From contig CAJGCJ010000009.1 of assembly GCA_904501775.1 (NCBI GenBank), forward strand, positions 1-29,305: DNA of 29,305 nt, given 5' to 3'. The translations under genes were made by a program, and so were the position numbers. Shown here piece after piece: positions 16,398 to 25,312 of the stretch (position 1 is its first letter; every line of letters starts with the position of its first letter). The DNA is from an uncultured Bacteroidaceae bacterium (lineage in GTDB: Bacteria; Bacteroidota; Bacteroidia; Bacteroidales; Bacteroidaceae). A model generated the notes under the pieces. That model worked only from the letters and a program-made list of their open reading frames with translations. It had not been told where the DNA came from and made no database searches.

Positions 16398-16430
16398 AGT
16401 AAAAATAGCACATTGCAACGGGAAATGTGC
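16398..16430 (-). terminator. Rho-independent terminator after the helicase gene
   Basis: A 7-bp stem, GCACATT/AATGTGC (16408-16414 and 16424-16430), with a 9-base loop lies 47 bp after the helicase stop. On the minus strand it runs into TATTTTTACTCTTTTTT. The T-rich tail makes a terminator likely. Confidence 0.65.
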
Positions 16431-16477
16431 AGACAAAAAACTATTTTATCACCACATTCCCGACTATATGAACAAAA

Positions 16478-17809
16478 TTATCCCCTTACCGGTTCTACAA
16501 CAGTCTTCAAACCTTTGATTTTTTCCCCGTTGAGCAGCTTTATTGCCTCACGCGCAGCGGAACGCTTCACTGCGACATAGGCATAACGCTCGAACAGCGC
16601 AATTGCACCTACATCCTCGCGCCTCAACTGCGCCTTTTTCATAAGAAAACCAGCAATGTCGCCACGGCTTATCTTATCGCGCTTCCCCTTACCAATATAC
16701 AAAGCCATCCATGAGGGGATTTCGGGCAGAGTGAGTTTCTTTGGCAATTTAAACTCCTTGATATCCTCGGGCACAAAATCGGGCAGGTCGTGATTGTGAA
16801 AAGCTATCATATAGATAGCACCGCCTGCGTCCCATCGCGCAGTACGTCCGTTACGGTGCGTAAACACCTCATTCGTCATAGGTCGCTGATAGTGAATGAC
16901 ATGACGCACATCTTTTATATCCAGTCCGCGTGCTGCGAGGTCGGTACTTACAAGGATATTGGCACATCCGCTCGAAAAGCGGTAAAGCGCAAGTTCACGA
17001 TCTTTCTGCTCGAGCGCACCATGATAGGCCGAAACGACAAGCCTGTTCTTGGCAAGAAACGAACGCACCTCTTCGACCGTCTCGCGGAAATTACAGAAGA
17101 CGATTGCAGGCTCGTCGGCAACGGCACACAGCAGATTATACAGTGCCTGCAGCCTCTCTTCGTGCACCGTAGTGACCTTATAGAAGGACATGCGTCCGGT
17201 AGGATTATCGTCGCTGCCGCGAAAATCGAGGCGCTTTATATCCTCTGCACCTGCAAACTCGGGAATTTCATCGCAGTCGGTAGCCGACAGCAAGAAACGC
17301 GAGACAACATCGGGCAACAACCCAAGTAGCTGCTGCATCTCGTCGCAGAAACCCATCTCGAGACACTTGTCAAACTCATCTATGACAAGCAGTTTGCAAA
17401 GTTCTGTAGAAAAGGCACCCTTTGTAAGATGATCAATAAGACGCCCGGGAGTACCCACAACCACGCAAGGCGAACTGTTCTGCAACAGGGCAAGCTCCTC
17501 GTGCATGGGGCGGCCGCCATAAAGCGCAACCATACGAAATGCGGCATTCATAGGACGCCACACCTCGGATATCTGCTTGGCAAGCTCACGCGAGGGCACA
17601 ATTATTACAGCCTGAACAGCGCCTGCCGCAGCATCGAGCCTCTCGAGCATAGGCAAAAGATAGGCCAAAGTCTTACCGCTGCCCGTAGGCGAAAGCAACA
17701 CCATGCTGTTATTATCGCGGCAATGCTCCACCGCACACTTTTGCATTGCGTTAAGTTCTTCAATACCCAATTTACGCAATGCCACATCCAGTATTCTTGT
17801 ATTTTCCAT
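16478..17809 (-). CDS. DEAD-box RNA helicase with DbpA-like RNA-binding domain
   Basis: This 443-residue protein has two RecA-like helicase domains and a C-terminal RRM-like module. Motifs seen are I, SPTGSGKT (40-47); Ia, PSRELA (72-77); Ib, TPGR (120-123); II, DEFD (144-147) in place of DEAD; III, SAT (175-177); V, ARGLD (293-297); and VI, HRNGRTAR (318-325) in place of HRIGRTGR. Residues about 367-443 match the DbpA RNA-binding domain (MALYIGKGKRDKISRGDIAG and YAYVAVKRSAAREAIKLLNG). E. coli DbpA acts on 23S rRNA helix 92 during 50S assembly, so ribosome assembly is the likely role (family-based). It begins 11 bp after the sulfatase stop and appears cotranscribed with it, although the functions are unrelated. 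Confidence 0.92.
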   Translation of the reverse strand: MENTRILDVALRKLGIEELNAMQKCAVEHCRDNNSMVLLSPTGSGKTLAYLLPMLERLDAAAGAVQAVIIVPSRELAKQISEVWRPMNAAFRMVALYGGRPMHEELALLQNSSPCVVVGTPGRLIDHLTKGAFSTELCKLLVIDEFDKCLEMGFCDEMQQLLGLLPDVVSRFLLSATDCDEIPEFAGAEDIKRLDFRGSDDNPTGRMSFYKVTTVHEERLQALYNLLCAVADEPAIVFCNFRETVEEVRSFLAKNRLVVSAYHGALEQKDRELALYRFSSGCANILVSTDLAARGLDIKDVRHVIHYQRPMTNEVFTHRNGRTARWDAGGAIYMIAFHNHDLPDFVPEDIKEFKLPKKLTLPEIPSWMALYIGKGKRDKISRGDIAGFLMKKAQLRREDVGAIALFERYAYVAVKRSAAREAIKLLNGEKIKGLKTVVEPVRG

Positions 17810-17820
17810 AATCCCTACAA

Positions 17821-19380
17821 CTAAAAATCTGTTTTAAACCAAAGAGATTTCTCACTCTTTATTGCATCAAGGAGCTTTGCTGCCACCTCAACCATATCCA
17901 TATTCTCTGCTGCTACGTTCCTTGTCTCGTCAAACTCGCCATCAATCTTTTTGAACAGCTGCGGCTCTGTGGAATAGCCCGTCGCAATCTTAGGACCCCA
18001 AGGAACCATAGCAGGGCCACCTTTCGGCTCAATATATTTCCAATCACCATAAATCAGCGAGAGTGTATGGTTAGAGGCCATCTCAACAGCAAAAGGACGT
18101 CCGCCACAGGAATCACCAAGCCAAACAGCAAGTTCATCGGCATTGCCATCCGAAGAGAGGCTGTCACACCCATTCAAGCCTATAAGCTTAGCCATTGCCT
18201 CGAGAAAATCTATCTGTGACACAAGAGCCCCGCTGATGCCCGAAGGCTTCACTTTCGCAGGCCAATGCACAATAAACGGCACTCGTGTACCTGCCTCAAA
18301 AGCACTGTATTTGCCACCACACAGACCGCCCATGGGAGAGTGCTCACCAACAAGCTGCTCGGCACCATCGTCATAGCCGTCGTCGAGTACAGGCCCGTTA
18401 TCGCTCGTAAGCACAATGAGCGTATTGTCGAGCAATCCCTGTTGCCTGAGTGCACGCACAATCTCGCCCACACACCAGTCGAACTGAGCAATGGCATCGC
18501 CACGCATACCCATGCTGCTCAGTCCACGAAACCTTTCGTGCGGAAAACGCGGCACATGCACATCGTTTGTAGCAAAATACATAAAGAAAGGAACATCGGC
18601 GTTCTTCTCTATAAAATCGACTGCCTTTAGAGTTATACTGTCGGCTATATTCTCATCTTTCCAAAGGGCATTTCCCCCACCCTTCATATAACCGATGCGT
18701 CCGATACCATTGACTATGGACATATCGTGCCCATGCGAGTGTCTTTGATTATAGAGCAGCCGGGGGTTATCGCGTCCGGTAGGCTCGCCATCAAAATTTC
18801 TCTCATAACTCACATAGATAGGAGCCGAGGCATCGTAATTGGCAACCTGTCCGTTCTCAATGAAGACACAAGGCACTCTGTCGGCCGTTGCAGCCATTAT
18901 ATAGGAGTAGTCGAAACCTATATCTGCAAGAGCCGGCGTCAGAGGCTTATTCCAGTTCTGTCTGCCACTCTCGGCACCCAATCCCAAATGCCATTTTCCA
19001 AAGGCGGCAGTCGCGTAGCCTGCATCCTTAAAAGCATCGGCGACGGTATATTGGCTCGGAGAGATTATCATGGCCGCATCACCGGCTGCGACATCGGTGC
19101 CACTCTTGCGCCACGGATATTCACCGGTGAGCAGAGCATAGCGCGAAGGGGTGCTTGTTGAGGCTACCGAATGGGCATTTGTAAAGCGCAGACCACCTTT
19201 GGCAAGAGAATCCGCATTGGGAGTAGCCACCCCCTTTGCACCATAACATCCCAAATCGCCATATCCCAAATCATCGGCATATATCAGCACCACATTGGGC
19301 CTTTCGCACTCTTGCGCGACCGAAAAGGCCGGAAAAGCACAAAACAACGGCAAGAGTCCCCATTTAAAACTTCCTTTCAT
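17821..19380 (-). CDS. Secreted family S1 sulfatase (Ser-type)
   Basis: I chose the ATG at 19380 because MKGSFKWGLLPLFCAFPAFSVAQ is a proper signal peptide and the upstream ATG at 19392 would sit almost at the predicted transcription start. That gives 519 residues, exported to the periplasm or cell surface. Family motifs are VVLIYADDLGYGDLGCYG (metal-binding Asp pair), STPSRYALLTG (residues 76-86 from this start), where the first Ser becomes formylglycine, GKWHLGLG, and LTSDNGPVLDDG (metal-binding DN). The Ser-type motif needs an anaerobic sulfatase-maturing enzyme (anSME), which is not in the window. Such enzymes remove sulfate from host glycans such as mucin or glycosaminoglycans, which fits the fucosidases nearby. 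The exact S1 subfamily and substrate are unknown. Confidence 0.92.
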   Translation of the reverse strand: MKGSFKWGLLPLFCAFPAFSVAQECERPNVVLIYADDLGYGDLGCYGAKGVATPNADSLAKGGLRFTNAHSVASTSTPSRYALLTGEYPWRKSGTDVAAGDAAMIISPSQYTVADAFKDAGYATAAFGKWHLGLGAESGRQNWNKPLTPALADIGFDYSYIMAATADRVPCVFIENGQVANYDASAPIYVSYERNFDGEPTGRDNPRLLYNQRHSHGHDMSIVNGIGRIGYMKGGGNALWKDENIADSITLKAVDFIEKNADVPFFMYFATNDVHVPRFPHERFRGLSSMGMRGDAIAQFDWCVGEIVRALRQQGLLDNTLIVLTSDNGPVLDDGYDDGAEQLVGEHSPMGGLCGGKYSAFEAGTRVPFIVHWPAKVKPSGISGALVSQIDFLEAMAKLIGLNGCDSLSSDGNADELAVWLGDSCGGRPFAVEMASNHTLSLIYGDWKYIEPKGGPAMVPWGPKIATGYSTEPQLFKKIDGEFDETRNVAAENMDMVEVAAKLLDAIKSEKSLWFKTDF

Positions 19381-19402
19381 CGAATAGCACATTTTTCAGT
19401 CA

Positions 19403-19411
19403 GCGAAGTTA
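19403..19411 (-). promoter_or_regulatory. Candidate -7 box for the sulfatase-helicase unit
   Basis: On the minus strand this reads TAACTTCGC, identical to the candidate serC box. A TTTCG lies about 19 bp upstream. The predicted start of transcription would leave a leader of roughly 17 bases to the chosen ATG at 19380. Confidence 0.35.
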
Positions 19412-19493
19412 AGCATTTTGTCTCATTCTGCGAAACGACTGCCTACAAAAGAGAAAAACTGCCAAATTGACACAATAATTCGTATAAAAAAAC

Positions 19494-19502
19494 TACCTTT
19501 GC
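19494..19502 (+). promoter_or_regulatory. Candidate -7 box for the grpE-dnaJ-folC operon
   Basis: TACCTTTGC is a full match to TAnnTTTGY. TTGAC at 19467-19471 could be the -33 element but is a few bases too far. The box leaves a leader of about 65 bases to the grpE ATG at 19573. I see no CIRCE inverted repeat here. Confidence 0.5.
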
Positions 19503-19572
19503 CGAGTTTTTGTCACATAAAACCACTTGGCAAACTATTTGTTATAGATTTATAAACAAACGAACAACGATC

Positions 19573-20133
19573 ATGAGCAATAAAGAGAAAAATATCGAAG
19601 AGAATGAGATTCTTAACGAGAACGTTGCAGAAAACGCAGCGGCACAGCAGGAAGAATCATTGACAGGCGAGGAACAACAGCGCAGCGAATTGGACGAGGC
19701 GAACGAAAAGATAGCAGAGCTCAACGACAAATATCTGCGTCAGGTTGCCGAGTTCGACAACTACCGCAAACGCACAATGAAAGAGAAAGCCGAGCTTATC
19801 AAGAACGGTGGCGAGCGTGTAATGGAATCGATACTGCCCGTGCTCGATGACTTTGAACGTGCATTGCAGAACATGAGCAAAGACGAGAATGCAAAAGAGA
19901 TACTTACCGGTATCGAATTGATATATAACAAATTCACAAGCATCTTAAAGCAGAACGGTCTTCAGAAGATTGAAACCGAAGGCAAAGACTTCGACACCGA
20001 TTATCACGAAGCGATCGCAATGGTACCTGCACCGGCCGAAGAACTGAAGGGCAAAGTGCTCGACTGTGTTCAGACAGGTTACATGCTAAACGACAAAGTA
20101 ATACGCCACGCTAAAGTAGCAGTGGGAGAATAA
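19573..20133 (+). CDS. grpE: GrpE nucleotide exchange factor
   Basis: This 186-residue cytoplasmic protein releases ADP from DnaK during protein folding. The start is the ATG at 19573 (MSNKEKNIEENEI); an in-frame TTG further upstream lies at the predicted transcription start and adds sequence unlike GrpE. An acidic, low-complexity N-terminus (about 1-45) is followed by the dimerising coiled coil (about 40-90, with KYLRQVAEFDNYRKRTMKEK) and the C-terminal beta domain ending in the signature VQTGYMLNDKVIRHAKVAVG. The stop is 9 bp from the dnaJ ATG. No dnaK or hrcA is present, so dnaK must lie elsewhere, as is usual in Bacteroidetes. Confidence 0.96.
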   Translation: MSNKEKNIEENEILNENVAENAAAQQEESLTGEEQQRSELDEANEKIAELNDKYLRQVAEFDNYRKRTMKEKAELIKNGGERVMESILPVLDDFERALQNMSKDENAKEILTGIELIYNKFTSILKQNGLQKIETEGKDFDTDYHEAIAMVPAPAEELKGKVLDCVQTGYMLNDKVIRHAKVAVGE

Positions 20134-20142
20134 TAACACGAC

Positions 20143-21282
20143 ATGGCAAAACGAGACTATTACGAAGTGCTGGGAGTCGACAAGAGCGCCTCGGCCAATG
20201 ACATAAAAAAAGCATATCGCCGCTTGGCTATGCAGTACCACCCCGACAAGAACCCCGGGGACAAAACAGCCGAAGAGAAATTCAAAGAGGCTGCAGAAGC
20301 ATACAGCATATTGAGCGATGCCGACAAGAAGGCACGATACGACCAGTTCGGTCACGAAGGCATGAACGGACCCGAAGGATTCGGCGGGTTCAGCGGACAG
20401 GGAATGGACATGAACGACATATTCTCGATGTTCGGCGATATCTTCGGAGGCGGATTCGGTGGATTCGGCGGAGGCGGACGCGCACAGCAAACACGCTATC
20501 GCGGTACCGACCTGCGAGTTAAGGTCAAGATGAACCTTGTAGAGATACTCGAGGGTACCACAAAGAAATTCAAGCTGAAGAAATATGTAGCATGTACACA
20601 CTGCAACGGCAGCGGTGCCGAAGGCAATGCCATGGAGACATGTCCCGACTGTAAAGGAACAGGTCGCACAGTACGTACCGTGCGCACCCCATTCGGAATC
20701 ATGAACAGCGAGAGCGTTTGTCCCAAATGTGGCGGCGAGGGCAAAATAATAAAGAACCGATGCAGCCACTGTAACGGCGACGGCATTGTAATGGGCGAAG
20801 AGATTGTAGAGGTACAGATTCCTGCCGGTGTAGCCGAGGGCATGCAGCTGTCGATGCGCGGCAAAGGAAACGCAGGCAAGCGCAACGGTATCGCAGGCGA
20901 CCTTCTGATACAGATTGAAGAGGAGAAGCACCCGCAACTGATACGCGACGAGAAGGACCTCATCTACAACCTTTTGCTCGACATCCCCACAGCAACACTT
21001 GGCGGTGTGGTTGAGATACCTACGATAAAAGAGAATGTCAGACTCACCATTGAACCCGGAACGCAGCCCGGAAAGGCATTGCGACTACGTGGCAAGGGAT
21101 TGCCCATGCTCAATGAATATGGCAAAGGCGACATTGTAGTAAACGTAAGCGTATACATCCCCGAGACACTCACAAAAGAGGAGAAAAAGACAATCGAGCA
21201 TTTCAAGGAATCGGACAACTTCAAGCCCACAGAGAGCATCAAGGAGCAGATTTTCCGCCGTTTCCGCAATTTATTCGACTAA
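20143..21282 (+). CDS. dnaJ: Chaperone DnaJ (Hsp40, type I)
   Basis: This 379-residue cochaperone stimulates DnaK ATPase and delivers unfolded clients. The domains are complete: J domain (1-70) with the essential HPD at 33-35; Gly/Phe-rich linker (about 75-115); a zinc-finger domain with four CxxCxGxG repeats, CTHCNGSG (151), CPDCKGTG (167), CPKCGGEG (193) and CSHCNGDG (207); then the C-terminal substrate-binding domains with IPAGVAEGMQLSMRGKGNAG. The length is normal. It is cotranscribed with grpE and followed 18 bp later by folC. Confidence 0.97.
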   Translation: MAKRDYYEVLGVDKSASANDIKKAYRRLAMQYHPDKNPGDKTAEEKFKEAAEAYSILSDADKKARYDQFGHEGMNGPEGFGGFSGQGMDMNDIFSMFGDIFGGGFGGFGGGGRAQQTRYRGTDLRVKVKMNLVEILEGTTKKFKLKKYVACTHCNGSGAEGNAMETCPDCKGTGRTVRTVRTPFGIMNSESVCPKCGGEGKIIKNRCSHCNGDGIVMGEEIVEVQIPAGVAEGMQLSMRGKGNAGKRNGIAGDLLIQIEEEKHPQLIRDEKDLIYNLLLDIPTATLGGVVEIPTIKENVRLTIEPGTQPGKALRLRGKGLPMLNEYGKGDIVVNVSVYIPETLTKEEKKTIEHFKESDNFKPTESIKEQIFRRFRNLFD

Positions 21283-21300
21283 GGAACTAGCAACATCCTC

Positions 21301-22590
21301 ATGACCTACGAACAGACAATAGAATACCTTTTCAACTGCGCACCCGCTTTCCAGCAGGTGGGCAGTTCTGCATATAAGGAGGGGCTGAGCAACACATTGC
21401 TGCTCGACGAACACTTCGGTCATCCCCACCGCAGCTACCGCACAATACACGTTGCAGGAACAAACGGCAAAGGCTCGACTTCGCACACACTTGCAGCCAT
21501 TCTTCAGGCAGCAGGATACAAGGTAGGCCTCTACACCTCGCCACACCTCATTGATTTTCGCGAGCGCATACGCGTAAACGGCACACCGGCAAGCAAGGAG
21601 TTTGTCATTGATTTCGTAGAGAAGGAACGTCACTTTTTCGAGCCGTTGCAGCCTTCATTCTTTGAGCTCACCACAGCCATGGCATTCCTCTACTTTGCCA
21701 AGGAAAAGGTTGACGTTGCCATAATAGAAGTAGGCTTGGGAGGCCGTCTCGACTGCACCAACATCATCATGCCCGATGCATGCATAATCACCAACATAAG
21801 CCCCGACCACACCCAGTTCCTCGGCAACACATTGGAAAAGATTGCATTCGAAAAGGCAGGAATAATGAAACGCGGAATACCTGCAATCATAGGCGAGACA
21901 ACACCCGAGACAAAAGAAGTATTCCTGAGCCATGCTGCTGCCATGGAGACGCCGCTCCATTTTGCCGAAGAAAAAAAACCGCTTATATGCGCAACACCTG
22001 CAGACGAGGGTTACGAATACACAACCACCATATACGGCAATATAAAAGGCGAATTGGGTGGCGAATATCAGATTAAGAACACCAATACAATACTGACCGC
22101 AATAGGTATTCTGAAAGAGAAAGGGTACAAGATAGACGGCAAGGCTATTCAAGAAGGATTTAGGAATGTGACATCGCTCACAGGACTCATGGGACGATGG
22201 CAGAAGGTAGGTGAAAGCCCACGCACCGTATGTGATGCCGGCCACAATATCGGAGGAATAGGATACATAGTCGAGCAACTGAAAAAGCAGAAATGCAGGC
22301 AGTTGCGCATTATCTTTGGAATGGTCAACGACAAGGACATCAGCAGCGTGCTTGCCATGATGCCAAAAGATGCCGCATATTACTTTACCCAAGCAAGTGT
22401 CGCGCGCGCACTGCCATGCAGGGAGCTGAAAAAACAGGCATCGACATACGGCCTTGAAGGCTGCTGCTACAACAACGTATCAGAGGCACTGAAGACCGCA
22501 TACAGAGAAGCTGACAAAGAGGACTTCATATTCATCGGAGGCAGTTGTTTCATTGTAGCCGACCTGCTGTCGAGCCTTGACCGAAACTAA
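21301..22590 (+). CDS. folC: Folylpolyglutamate synthase/dihydrofolate synthase
   Basis: This 429-residue cytoplasmic Mur-ligase-type enzyme adds glutamate to dihydropteroate and/or folates with ATP. Motifs are the P-loop GTNGKGST (53-60), GLYTSPHLIDFRERI (folate-binding loop), VGLGGRLDCTN and ITNISPDHTQFLGNTLEKIAFEKAGI (a Mur-ligase signature region), plus VCDAGHN in the C-terminal Rossmann-like domain. The start lies 18 bp after the dnaJ stop, so it probably reads through from the grpE promoter. The length is standard. No terminator is obvious downstream. Confidence 0.95.
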   Translation: MTYEQTIEYLFNCAPAFQQVGSSAYKEGLSNTLLLDEHFGHPHRSYRTIHVAGTNGKGSTSHTLAAILQAAGYKVGLYTSPHLIDFRERIRVNGTPASKEFVIDFVEKERHFFEPLQPSFFELTTAMAFLYFAKEKVDVAIIEVGLGGRLDCTNIIMPDACIITNISPDHTQFLGNTLEKIAFEKAGIMKRGIPAIIGETTPETKEVFLSHAAAMETPLHFAEEKKPLICATPADEGYEYTTTIYGNIKGELGGEYQIKNTNTILTAIGILKEKGYKIDGKAIQEGFRNVTSLTGLMGRWQKVGESPRTVCDAGHNIGGIGYIVEQLKKQKCRQLRIIFGMVNDKDISSVLAMMPKDAAYYFTQASVARALPCRELKKQASTYGLEGCCYNNVSEALKTAYREADKEDFIFIGGSCFIVADLLSSLDRN

Positions 22591-22863
22591 TCAGATACAC
22601 TCAAAAGAGAAGCTACAAATAACTTTTCGCCCGTTCTTGAAACAAAAATGAGAAAAAGCGTCATAGAGATGTCTAAAAATATCTTTATTTTGTTTTGAAG
22701 TAAGCCATATTTTTATTTTATTTGCAAACTACTTTGCGAAGATATGTCGTGTTTACAAGCATGTACATAGAACATCTTTGCATAATTTTTCATTTTATTG
22801 ATGCTGACACAGATAAGATGAGAAAGTTTTACGACGAATAACAATGCGAAAAAATAGAGATAT
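22591..22863. other. Intergenic region folC-galM
   Basis: The 273-bp stretch is AT-rich with no convincing gene and no strong terminator hairpin. It contains TTTGCAAA-type short palindromes (22721-22728) and a candidate promoter box for galM near 22773. Confidence 0.5.
22773..22781 (+). promoter_or_regulatory. Candidate -7 box for the galM-permease-galK operon
   Basis: CATCTTTGC differs from TAnnTTTGY at the first base. It lies 83 bp upstream of the galM ATG. No consensus -33 TTTG is present, though TTTA at 22752-22755 is close to the right place, so the call is weak. Confidence 0.3.
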
Positions 22864-23949
22864 ATGAGCTCTACAGAGAACAACCTATCACAATTGAAGG
22901 CCGCCGACTTCAAAAAGACAATCGACGGAAAAGAGACCGCACTTTTCATTCTCAAGAACAAGAAAGGCTGCGAAGTGGCAATAACAAACTATGGAGGTGC
23001 AATATGCAGCATCATGGTTCCCGACAAGGAGGGCAATTACGCCAATGTAATCCAGGGACATGACAGCATCGACAATCTGTTGAACAGCCCCGAACCATTC
23101 CTAAGCACATTGGTAGGTCGCTATGGCAACCGTATCTGCAAAGGAAAGTTCACTCTCGAAGGAAAAGAATACAATTTGGCAATAAACAACGGTCCCAACC
23201 ACCTGCACGGTGGACCCACAGGATTCCACGCACGCGTTTGGGATGCCGAGATGCCCGATTCTCAAACCCTAAAGCTGCATTACCTCTCAGCCAACATGGA
23301 AGAGGGATTCCCCGGTAACCTTGATGTAACAGTAATCTACACTTTCAACGATGAGAACGAACTCACCATCGACTACAAGGCTACAACCGACAAAACAACA
23401 ATTGTAAACCTCACAAGCCACGGTTTCTTCTCACTTTCGGGTATCAAGAATCCCACTGCAACAGTAGACAATCTCATTTGCCATATAAATGCCGATTTCT
23501 TTGTCCCCGTTGACGAGACTTCAATTCCCAATGGCATTATAGCCCCCGTAAAAGGCACAGCATTCGACTTTACAACTCCCACCGAGGTTGGCGCACGCAT
23601 TGATGCCGACGAGGAGCAGATCAAGTTTGGCGTAGGCTACGACCACTGCTATGTACTCAACAAGAAGGAGGTTGGCGAGCTCAGCTACGCAGCAAAGATA
23701 ACAGAACCCATCAGCGGCCGTACAATGGAAGTTTATACAACCGAACCCGGTGTTCAGGTTTACACCTCTAACTGGCACAGCGGCTTTGCAGGTGCACACG
23801 GTGCTACATTCCCCAAACGCAGCGCAATCTGTTTCGAGGCACAGCATTTCCCCGATTCACCCAACCGCGCTCACTTCCCCAGCGTTATATTGAAGCCCGG
23901 TGAACTCTATTCACAAGTTACCGTTTATAAATTCGGAGTAGAGAAATAA
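22864..23949 (+). CDS. galM: Aldose 1-epimerase (galactose mutarotase)
   Basis: This 361-residue protein interconverts beta- and alpha-galactose, supplying the alpha anomer to galactokinase. Motifs seen are LVGRYGNRICKGKF (83-96), NNGPNHLHGG (108-117), VNLTSHGFFSLSG (181-193), where H186 is the expected catalytic acid, GVGYDHCYVLN (256-266, D260), and ICFEAQHFPDSPN (322-334, E325 as the expected catalytic base). The usual NLTNHxYFNL is changed to SHGFFSL, but the key His is kept. No signal peptide is seen, so it is cytoplasmic. It is the first gene of a three-gene operon with the sugar permease and galK. Confidence 0.94.
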   Translation: MSSTENNLSQLKAADFKKTIDGKETALFILKNKKGCEVAITNYGGAICSIMVPDKEGNYANVIQGHDSIDNLLNSPEPFLSTLVGRYGNRICKGKFTLEGKEYNLAINNGPNHLHGGPTGFHARVWDAEMPDSQTLKLHYLSANMEEGFPGNLDVTVIYTFNDENELTIDYKATTDKTTIVNLTSHGFFSLSGIKNPTATVDNLICHINADFFVPVDETSIPNGIIAPVKGTAFDFTTPTEVGARIDADEEQIKFGVGYDHCYVLNKKEVGELSYAAKITEPISGRTMEVYTTEPGVQVYTSNWHSGFAGAHGATFPKRSAICFEAQHFPDSPNRAHFPSVILKPGELYSQVTVYKFGVEK

Positions 23950-23990
23950 CTGTAAAACAATAATAATAAAATAAACTAAAATTTAACATC

Positions 23991-25265
23991 ATGAGTCAGC
24001 AAACAAAACAATGGGGAGCCATCATAGTCATGATCGCGCTCTTCGCAATGATTGCCTTCGTGACCAACTTGTGTTCACCTATGGCAAACATCATCAAGGC
24101 ACAAGGCGAAATTTCAGAGGTTCTTGCGCAAATCGGTAACTACGGTAACTTTGTTGCATATCTTATTATGGGTATTCCCGCAGGTATGCTTATATCAAAG
24201 TATGGTTACAAGAAGACAGCTCTTTTGGGTCTTGCCATCGGTATCACAGGTATCATTATCCAATGGTTGAGCGGACAGTTCAATGCTCAGGAGAACCTTG
24301 GTCTTGTATTTACAATATACCTTATCGGTGCTTTCATCGCAGGTTTCTGTATGTGTATCCTCAACTGCGTTGTTAACCCCATGCTCAACATCCTTGGCGG
24401 TGGCGGTAACAGCGGTAACCAGCTCATCCAGCTCGGTGGTGTATTCAACTCATCTGCAGCCGTTGCAGTATACATCATCATGGGTGCCCTCATTGGTGAG
24501 ATCACAAAGGACACAGCCATTTCTGATGCAACTCCCGCGCTTATGATTGCTCTCGGTATCTTCGTGATAGCATTCATCGTATTGCTTTTCACTAAGATTG
24601 AGGAGCCCGAGCAGGCACCTGTTGACGTAAACCTTATCAAAGGCGCTTTGAAGTACCGTCACTTTGTTCTTGGTATCGTTGCTATATTCCTTTACATGGG
24701 TATTGAAGTAGGTGTTCCCACATACGTAAACATGTATCTTGTAAATACTCCTTCTTTGGGTATTTCGGCAGCAACAGCAGGTCTTATAGTAGCTGTTTAC
24801 TGGTTCATGATGCTTATCGGCCGTTTCGTTGGAGCAAGTATCGGTAGCAAAGTATCAAGCCGCGCAATGATTACAACAGTATCTATCGCGACATTGGTTC
24901 TTGTTGCATTTGGTATGTTCTCTGATCCCGCAACAACAGTAGAGGTTCCCGGTATCGATTGGGGTACACTTACTGTAATCTGGGCTAACGTTCCCGTTGG
25001 TATCTTTGCATTCCTTCTTGTAGGTCTTTGCACATCTGTTATGTGGGGCGGTATCTTCAATATGGCAGTTGAAGGCTTGGGTAAATATACAGCTGTTGCA
25101 TCGGGTATCTTTATGACAATGGTATTCGGTTGCGCTGTAATGCTTGCAATTCAGGCACAGGTTGCTGAAATGACAAGCTACATGACAAGCTATTGGGTTG
25201 TACTCTTCTGCGCAGCTTACCTGTTGTTCTACGCACTCGTAGGTTCAAAACCCGCAAAAAAGTAA
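23991..25265 (+). CDS. FucP/GluP-type sugar:proton symporter, probable galactose/glucose permease
   Basis: This 424-residue MFS protein has 12 predicted helices. The N-terminal half has FVTNLCSPMANIIKAQ and the loop ISKYGYKKTALLGLAIG (MFS motif A region); the C-terminal half has the paired charged and Gly motif RFVGASIGSKVSSR. The overall pattern is that of the fucose-galactose-glucose:H+ symporter family. It lies 41 bp after galM and 47 bp before galK, so galactose is the likely substrate (context inference); glucose or fucose cannot be excluded. Codon use (GGT, CTT, GTT) differs from most neighbours and resembles galK and the susC-like gene, suggesting high expression. Confidence 0.88.
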   Translation: MSQQTKQWGAIIVMIALFAMIAFVTNLCSPMANIIKAQGEISEVLAQIGNYGNFVAYLIMGIPAGMLISKYGYKKTALLGLAIGITGIIIQWLSGQFNAQENLGLVFTIYLIGAFIAGFCMCILNCVVNPMLNILGGGGNSGNQLIQLGGVFNSSAAVAVYIIMGALIGEITKDTAISDATPALMIALGIFVIAFIVLLFTKIEEPEQAPVDVNLIKGALKYRHFVLGIVAIFLYMGIEVGVPTYVNMYLVNTPSLGISAATAGLIVAVYWFMMLIGRFVGASIGSKVSSRAMITTVSIATLVLVAFGMFSDPATTVEVPGIDWGTLTVIWANVPVGIFAFLLVGLCTSVMWGGIFNMAVEGLGKYTAVASGIFMTMVFGCAVMLAIQAQVAEMTSYMTSYWVVLFCAAYLLFYALVGSKPAKK

Positions 25266-25312
25266 TTTTTGATAATTAACATATATTTTTCAACACATAA
25301 AACATTACGACT

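Noticed and set aside
19510..19572. An N-terminal extension of GrpE from a TTG
   Set aside because: The TTG sits at the predicted transcription start, and the added 21 residues are unlike GrpE; the ATG at 19573 gives the normal acidic start.
20086..20937. A 283-codon open frame on the minus strand opposite dnaJ
   Set aside because: It is the antisense shadow of an unmistakable dnaJ; the product is Cys-, Ala- and Val-rich without any domain pattern.
21655..22392. A 245-codon open frame on the minus strand opposite folC
   Set aside because: It is the antisense of folC; its Phe/Cys-rich composition reflects reverse-complemented codons.
22591..22863. A riboswitch or terminator in the folC-galM gap
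   Set aside because: The sequence is AT-rich with only short, weak inverted repeats; no conserved riboswitch core or T-tailed hairpin is evident.
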